Shown: piece after piece, positions 24,323 to 27,860 of the stretch | How the letters are laid out: each line of letters starts with the position of its first letter | Numbering within the stretch: position 1 is the first letter of the stretch | Source: a virus | Virus record (IMG/VR): IMGVR_UViG_3300017950_000047 | Span: 1 to 27,860 of that record | Strand: one strand, 5' to 3' | Length of the DNA: 27,860 nucleotides | The notes under the pieces: generated by a model | What the model was told of the DNA's origin: nothing | Seen by the model: the letters and a program-made list of their open reading frames with translations, nothing else | The model's database searches: none | Program-made: the position numbers and the translations under genes

Positions 24323-25151
24323 TCTAAATGAATTAAGAAAGAATAAACTTTTTATTGCTACACCAATGTATGGTGGTCAATGTGCTGGTATGTTTGCTAG
24401 ATCTATTGCTGATTTATCTGCTCTATGTGCAAGCAATGGAATTCAAATTCAATTTTATTTTCTATTCAATGAGTCTCTAATTACTCGGGCAAGAAATTAT
24501 TGTTGTGATGAATTTATGCGTTCTGATGCAACACATATGATGTTTATTGATTCTGACATTGGTTTTAATCCCAGAGATGTTATTGCACTTATGGGCCTTC
24601 AAACAGAAGATAGTGAATATGATGTTATTGGTGGTCCATATCCAAAGAAATGCATTTCATGGGAAAAGATTAAGCAGGCTGTTGATAAAGGTATTGCTGA
24701 TGAAAATCCTCAACTTCTTGAAAAGTATGTTGGTGATTATGTCTTTAATCCAAAGAATAATCAAGGTCAGATCCCACTAGGTGAACCAGTTGAAGTTCTT
24801 GAAATTGGTACTGGTTTTATGATGATTAGGAAGAAGACTCTTCAAAAGTTTATTGAAGCATATCCTCAGTATTCATATAAGCCTGATCATGTAAGGACAG
24901 AAGCTTTTGATGGTTCTAGAGAAATCATGATGTATTTCCAGGCCGAAACAGATCCTAAGTCTAAGAGATATTTATCAGAAGATTATTGGTTCTGTCAAAA
25001 GATCCAAGAAATTGGAATGAAAACTTGGTTCTGTCCATGGATGTCAATGCAACATGTTGGTACATATATCTTTGGTGGTTCTTTGGCTGATCTTGCACAA
25101 ATCGGTGCAGCAGCAACCGCTGATGTTGGTAAGTTAAATAAAAAGAAGTGA
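24306..25151 (+). CDS. GT-A type glycosyltransferase
   Basis: This 281-residue protein has LFIATPMYGG (15-24), a Rossmann-like half, and the metal-binding DxD as FIDSDIGF (80-87), then VIGGPYPKK and IGTGFMMIRKKTL, all typical of phage GT-A glycosyltransferases. The end has YLSEDYWFCQKI, with the SEDY acidic pair often used as catalytic base, and MQHVGTYIFGG. ATG 24306 is preferred over 24279 because AAGGA lies before it. T4 glucosylates 5-hydroxymethylcytosine with its own transferases, so this enzyme could glycosylate modified DNA; it could equally act on a virion protein or surface glycan. Confidence 0.75.
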   Translation: MELTFNLNELRKNKLFIATPMYGGQCAGMFARSIADLSALCASNGIQIQFYFLFNESLITRARNYCCDEFMRSDATHMMFIDSDIGFNPRDVIALMGLQTEDSEYDVIGGPYPKKCISWEKIKQAVDKGIADENPQLLEKYVGDYVFNPKNNQGQIPLGEPVEVLEIGTGFMMIRKKTLQKFIEAYPQYSYKPDHVRTEAFDGSREIMMYFQAETDPKSKRYLSEDYWFCQKIQEIGMKTWFCPWMSMQHVGTYIFGGSLADLAQIGAAATADVGKLNKKK

Positions 25152-25165
25152 AAGGAAACTATATA

Positions 25166-25831
25166 ATGCAAAAGTTGAAGCTATCTACACGTACAATTCA
25201 GATCTTAAAGAATTTTTCATCAATTAATCCTTCAGTTTATTTTAAACAAGGAAATAAGATTACTACTATTTCGCCTTCAAAGACTATTTTGGCCAAGGCT
25301 GAAGTAGTTGAAAATTTTGAAAGTGATTTTGCAATCTATAATCTATCAAGGTTTCTTGGTGTATTAACTCTTTTTAATGATCCAGAACTTGAAATTAATG
25401 AAAAGTATGTTACCATTATGGATAATAAGAAGAAGCTAAACTATATGTTTGCTGATCCTTCTAATATTATTACACCTCCTGAAAAAGAAATTGAGATGCC
25501 AAACCCAGAAATCTCTGTTTCATTGCCAAATGATGATCTTCAGACTATTATGAAGGCATTGTCAGTGCTTCAGTTGCCTGAAATTGCATTTGTAGGCCAG
25601 GAAGGTAAAACAACTATTCAGGCTGTTGACTCCAAAGGTTTGGTTGGTGATAATTGTTCAGTTGAACTTGGAAATTCTGAAATTGATTTCAAGATGATCT
25701 TTAAGGCTGAAAATATTAAGATTATTCCTGATGATTATGAAGTTCAGATTTCATCAAAGAAAATTTCAAAGTTTACTGGTTCTGATATAAATTACTACAT
25801 TGCTGTAGAATCTAACTCCTCTATGAATTGA
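25166..25831 (+). CDS. 45: Sliding clamp gp45
   Basis: This trimeric DNA clamp tethers the polymerase and also activates late transcription with gp33 and gp55. It has 221 residues (T4: 228). The family start LSTRTIQILKNFSSINPSVY is visible at residues 6-25, followed by FDxAIYxLxxFLGxLxLxNDPE-type spacing (AIYNLSRFLGVLTLFNDPE). ATG 25166 has AAAGGAAA upstream and matches the T4 start; GTG at 25148 overlaps the previous stop and is less likely. It is followed by clamp loader genes in T4 order. Confidence 0.92.
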   Translation: MQKLKLSTRTIQILKNFSSINPSVYFKQGNKITTISPSKTILAKAEVVENFESDFAIYNLSRFLGVLTLFNDPELEINEKYVTIMDNKKKLNYMFADPSNIITPPEKEIEMPNPEISVSLPNDDLQTIMKALSVLQLPEIAFVGQEGKTTIQAVDSKGLVGDNCSVELGNSEIDFKMIFKAENIKIIPDDYEVQISSKKISKFTGSDINYYIAVESNSSMN

Positions 25832-25845
25832 TTGGAAAATATAGT

Positions 25846-26784
25846 ATGAATGAAGAATTTTTGTGGGTTGAAAAATATCGACCAAAAACAGTATGTGAAA
25901 CAATTCTTCCAAGTGATTTAAAAGAAACATTTAAAAAATTTGTAGAACAAAAAAATATTCCCAATCTTCTTCTTTCAGGCACTGCTGGTGTGGGCAAAAC
26001 AACAATTGCCCGCGCCATGCTTGAAGAATTGGATTGCGATTATGTTATCATCAATGGTTCATTGCATGGTAATATTGATACACTTAGGAATGATATTCAT
26101 AACTTTGCATCCGCCGTTTCATTTAAAGGTGGAAGAAAGTATGTTATCCTAGATGAAGCAGATCATTTAAATGCAAATTCAACTCAACCAGCCTTAAGAA
26201 ACTTTATGGAAGAGTTTTCAAATAATTGCGGGTTTATACTAACATGTAATTATAAGAATAAGATCATTGCACCTCTTCATTCAAGGTGTTCTGTTATTGA
26301 TTTTAGAATTCAAAAATCTGATATGCCTAAAATGGCTGCTCAATTTATGAAAAGAGTCAATACAATACTGGATGATGAAAAAGTTGAATATGATCCAAAG
26401 GCTATTGCTGAAGTTATAACCAAGTATTTTCCTGATTGGAGAAGAGTGTTAAATGAACTTCAACGCTATTCAGCCACTGGAAAGATTGATACTGGAATAT
26501 TAACTAATCTCCAAGATATATCTATCAAGGAATTGGTTCAATATATGAAAAACAAGAATTTTACAAATGTAAGAAAATGGGTTGCTGAAAATTCAACTGT
26601 GGATCAAACTTCTATTTTTAGAAACTTTTATGATTCTGCATCAGAAATGTTTGTACCAGGATCTATTCCGGATCTTGTAGTTACTCTTGGTAGATATCAG
26701 TATCAAGCAGCTTTTGTTGCTGATCATGAAATTAATCTATCAGCTTGCATGGCTGAAATCATGAGAGACTGTGAATTTCAATGA
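25846..26784 (+). CDS. 44: Clamp loader large subunit gp44
   Basis: This AAA+ ATPase opens and loads the clamp. It has 312 residues (T4: 319). It begins with LWVEKYRPKT, the classic loader opening, then Walker A GTAGVGKTT (45-53), Walker B ILDEAD (101-106) and the SRC arginine-finger motif (146-148). The frame also opens at TTG 25828, but ATG 25846 gives the normal N-terminus. It overlaps gene 62 by ATGA. Confidence 0.96.
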   Translation: MNEEFLWVEKYRPKTVCETILPSDLKETFKKFVEQKNIPNLLLSGTAGVGKTTIARAMLEELDCDYVIINGSLHGNIDTLRNDIHNFASAVSFKGGRKYVILDEADHLNANSTQPALRNFMEEFSNNCGFILTCNYKNKIIAPLHSRCSVIDFRIQKSDMPKMAAQFMKRVNTILDDEKVEYDPKAIAEVITKYFPDWRRVLNELQRYSATGKIDTGILTNLQDISIKELVQYMKNKNFTNVRKWVAENSTVDQTSIFRNFYDSASEMFVPGSIPDLVVTLGRYQYQAAFVADHEINLSACMAEIMRDCEFQ

Positions 26785-27161
26785 CATATAAACCATTTGA
26801 TTATGTAAATTCTATTAATAACACCAAGAAAAATTTAATAGAAGATGAAACAAGCGAGAAGGGGTATAACCCCTTCTTGACTAATCGTGCTTTGTCATAT
26901 CATGTTGATTCATTGCTATATGCAAATGATATGAATATGTTATCAATTCTTGATAATAAGTTGCAATATGACTATTATCTTCATGGGTTAAAAAAGAGTA
27001 AGAGATATTCCAAGTGGCATAAATTTGAACCATCTGAGAAATATGAAATTATTAAAGAATATTATAAATATAATGATAAGAAAACAAAAGAAGTAATGAA
27101 TCTTCTTAATGATTCACAAATAATGATTCTTAAGAATAAAATGTTTAAAGGTGACCAATGA
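26781..27161 (+). CDS. 62: Clamp loader small subunit gp62
   Basis: This is the non-ATPase partner of gp44, one per loader. It has 126 residues, shorter than T4 gp62 (187), like other environmental T4-like phages. The recognisable block is NPFLTNRALSYHVDSLLYAN (30-49) followed by helices rich in Tyr and Lys. A perfect 9-bp hairpin lies within codons 26-32. T4 continues with regA and the polymerase gene; here a 2OG oxygenase gene follows with an ATGA overlap. Confidence 0.88.
   Translation: MTYKPFDYVNSINNTKKNLIEDETSEKGYNPFLTNRALSYHVDSLLYANDMNMLSILDNKLQYDYYLHGLKKSKRYSKWHKFEPSEKYEIIKEYYKYNDKKTKEVMNLLNDSQIMILKNKMFKGDQ
26857..26877 (+). other. Perfect hairpin inside gene 62
   Basis: AGAAGGGGT and ACCCCTTCT form a 9-bp stem with a 3-base loop, within codons near the gene 62 start. 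No T-run follows, so it is not an ordinary terminator. It may affect translation or message stability, or be chance. Confidence 0.55.
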
Positions 27162-27860
27162 TTGAACTCCATAAAGATTCCATAGAAGTTATAGATAATC
27201 TTTTACCAGACGATCTTCACGAAGAGATAATGGATGACGTGAGATCATTTAGGTTTACTTATGGTTGGCTTCAAAGTAGTGCTGATTATCATGGTCATTT
27301 TAATGTAGAATTAATCCATGCAGCGCCATCAAATGTTGCTGATGTTGAAGATGAATTAAAAAAGACGGAATTAAATTATACCTCTCTTTATAAGATGTGG
27401 AAGTATATACAATCAGAATATGTTGGTCTAGATAAAAAACTTATTAGATGTTATTTTAATGGTCATGTTTTTGGCATAGATGGATATAGTCATAGAGATT
27501 CACCTCGTGATGATGAATGGTCTATGGTTATCTATACTAATTTTGAAGATGAATGGAATCCAGATTGGGGTGGTGAAACTTCTATATTTGAAGATGGTGA
27601 AATTATTAAATCAGTTTTACCGAAGAAAAATAGAGCAATTATATTTGCTGGTAATAAACTTCACGCGCCAAGACCGCTTGGTAGATTTTACACAGGCATG
27701 CGTCAGATTATTGTCTTTAAGTTTAGGTCACCAAGAACAGAAAGTTTTGAAAAAGTATCAACTCTAGTAAAGGAACTTGGCGGAATGCGAGTTCCTTCCA
27801 GATCATTTGGTAATATGCATGATCATATGTTATCATGTTATACTGAATTGAGTAAAAGAG
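27158..27860 (+). CDS. 2OG-Fe(II) oxygenase (prolyl-4-hydroxylase-like), 3' truncated
   Basis: The frame runs open for 234 residues to the window end. The iron-binding triad is H112-R-D114 (SHRDSP) and His169 (NKLHAPRP); Arg182 (GMRQIIVFKF) would bind 2-oxoglutarate. WGGETSIF (137-144) is typical of the prolyl-4-hydroxylase-like group common in marine phages. The oxygenase part finishes near residue 192. The chain then continues with VPSRSFGNMHDHMLSCYTEL, which resembles the beginning of an HD-type helical domain, so this may be a two-domain protein. It overlaps gene 62 by ATGA. Substrate, protein or DNA base, is unknown. Confidence 0.85.
   Translation, partial: MIELHKDSIEVIDNLLPDDLHEEIMDDVRSFRFTYGWLQSSADYHGHFNVELIHAAPSNVADVEDELKKTELNYTSLYKMWKYIQSEYVGLDKKLIRCYFNGHVFGIDGYSHRDSPRDDEWSMVIYTNFEDEWNPDWGGETSIFEDGEIIKSVLPKKNRAIIFAGNKLHAPRPLGRFYTGMRQIIVFKFRSPRTESFEKVSTLVKELGGMRVPSRSFGNMHDHMLSCYTELSKR

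Noticed and set aside
27480-27767. Plus-strand 95-residue frame near the window end
   Set aside because: It is a shadow of the 2OG oxygenase gene, which carries the full HxD...H...R pattern in another frame.
1-27860. tRNA genes, CRISPR arrays, insertion sequences
   Set aside because: No cloverleaf-like gap, no regular spaced repeats and no transposase; nearly all bases are in protein genes.

Overview
The window is a contiguous piece of the genome of a large contractile-tailed phage of the T4 superfamily. All genes lie on the + strand. The evidence is the run of T4-type core genes in T4-like order: tail sheath 18, tail tube 19, portal 20, a gp67-like core peptide, prohead protease 21, scaffold 22 and major capsid 23; then uvsY, uvsW, late sigma factor 55 and the 47/46 nuclease pair; then clamp 45 and clamp loader 44/62. 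The DNA is AT-rich, and the accessory genes (peptide deformylase, MazG-like pyrophosphohydrolase, 2OG-Fe(II) oxygenase) are typical of environmental, often marine, T4-like phages rather than coliphage T4 itself. No host gene is present and I cannot name the host.

Layout: (1) 1-9553 is the late structural block. It holds sheath (5' truncated), tube, a terminator, portal, three small or unfamiliar head-region proteins, protease, scaffold and capsid, a strong terminator with a UUCG loop, then a tube-like tail protein behind a T4-type late promoter. Late-promoter-like TATAAATA boxes lie across the stop codons in front of genes 19, 22 and 23. (2) 9557-15408 opens with a near-consensus sigma70-type promoter and carries recombination and transcription genes: uvsY, uvsW, an Sm-like protein, gene 55, a small unknown, 47 and 46. 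(3) 15416-25151 is a roughly 9.7 kb accessory island between core genes 46 and 45. It holds peptide deformylase, two conserved unknowns, MazG-like, a PD-(D/E)XK-like nuclease candidate, a DUF1599-type protein, a thymidylate-synthase-family enzyme with the dCMP-type Asp, dCMP deaminase, myo-inositol-phosphate synthase, a HAD phosphatase, then three translationally coupled proteins (base-hypermodification/glycosylase-like, GDSH hydrolase-like, divergent C5-DNA methyltransferase). After a second strong promoter come a DUF3310 protein and a GT-A glycosyltransferase. (4) 25166-27860 holds clamp and clamp loader, then a 2OG-Fe(II) oxygenase cut off by the window end.

How it fits together: the core genes build the virion and run recombination-dependent replication and late transcription. 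The island looks like a nucleotide-metabolism and DNA-modification module. Pyrophosphohydrolases, a dCMP-type hydroxymethylase or methylase and dCMP deaminase would reshape the pyrimidine pool. A C5-methyltransferase relative, a protein related to the 5-hmdU-kinase helical/alpha-glutamyl-putrescinyl-thymine pyrophosphorylase group, a GDSH protein and a glycosyltransferase could decorate bases in DNA. Inositol-phosphate synthase plus a HAD phosphatase could supply an unusual polyol. The most unexpected signal is that the three coupled putative modification proteins end in almost the same peptide, L-E-(S/G)-F-(F/L)-(S/A). This resembles a short C-terminal docking tail, possibly for the gp45 sliding clamp. 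That reading is inference.
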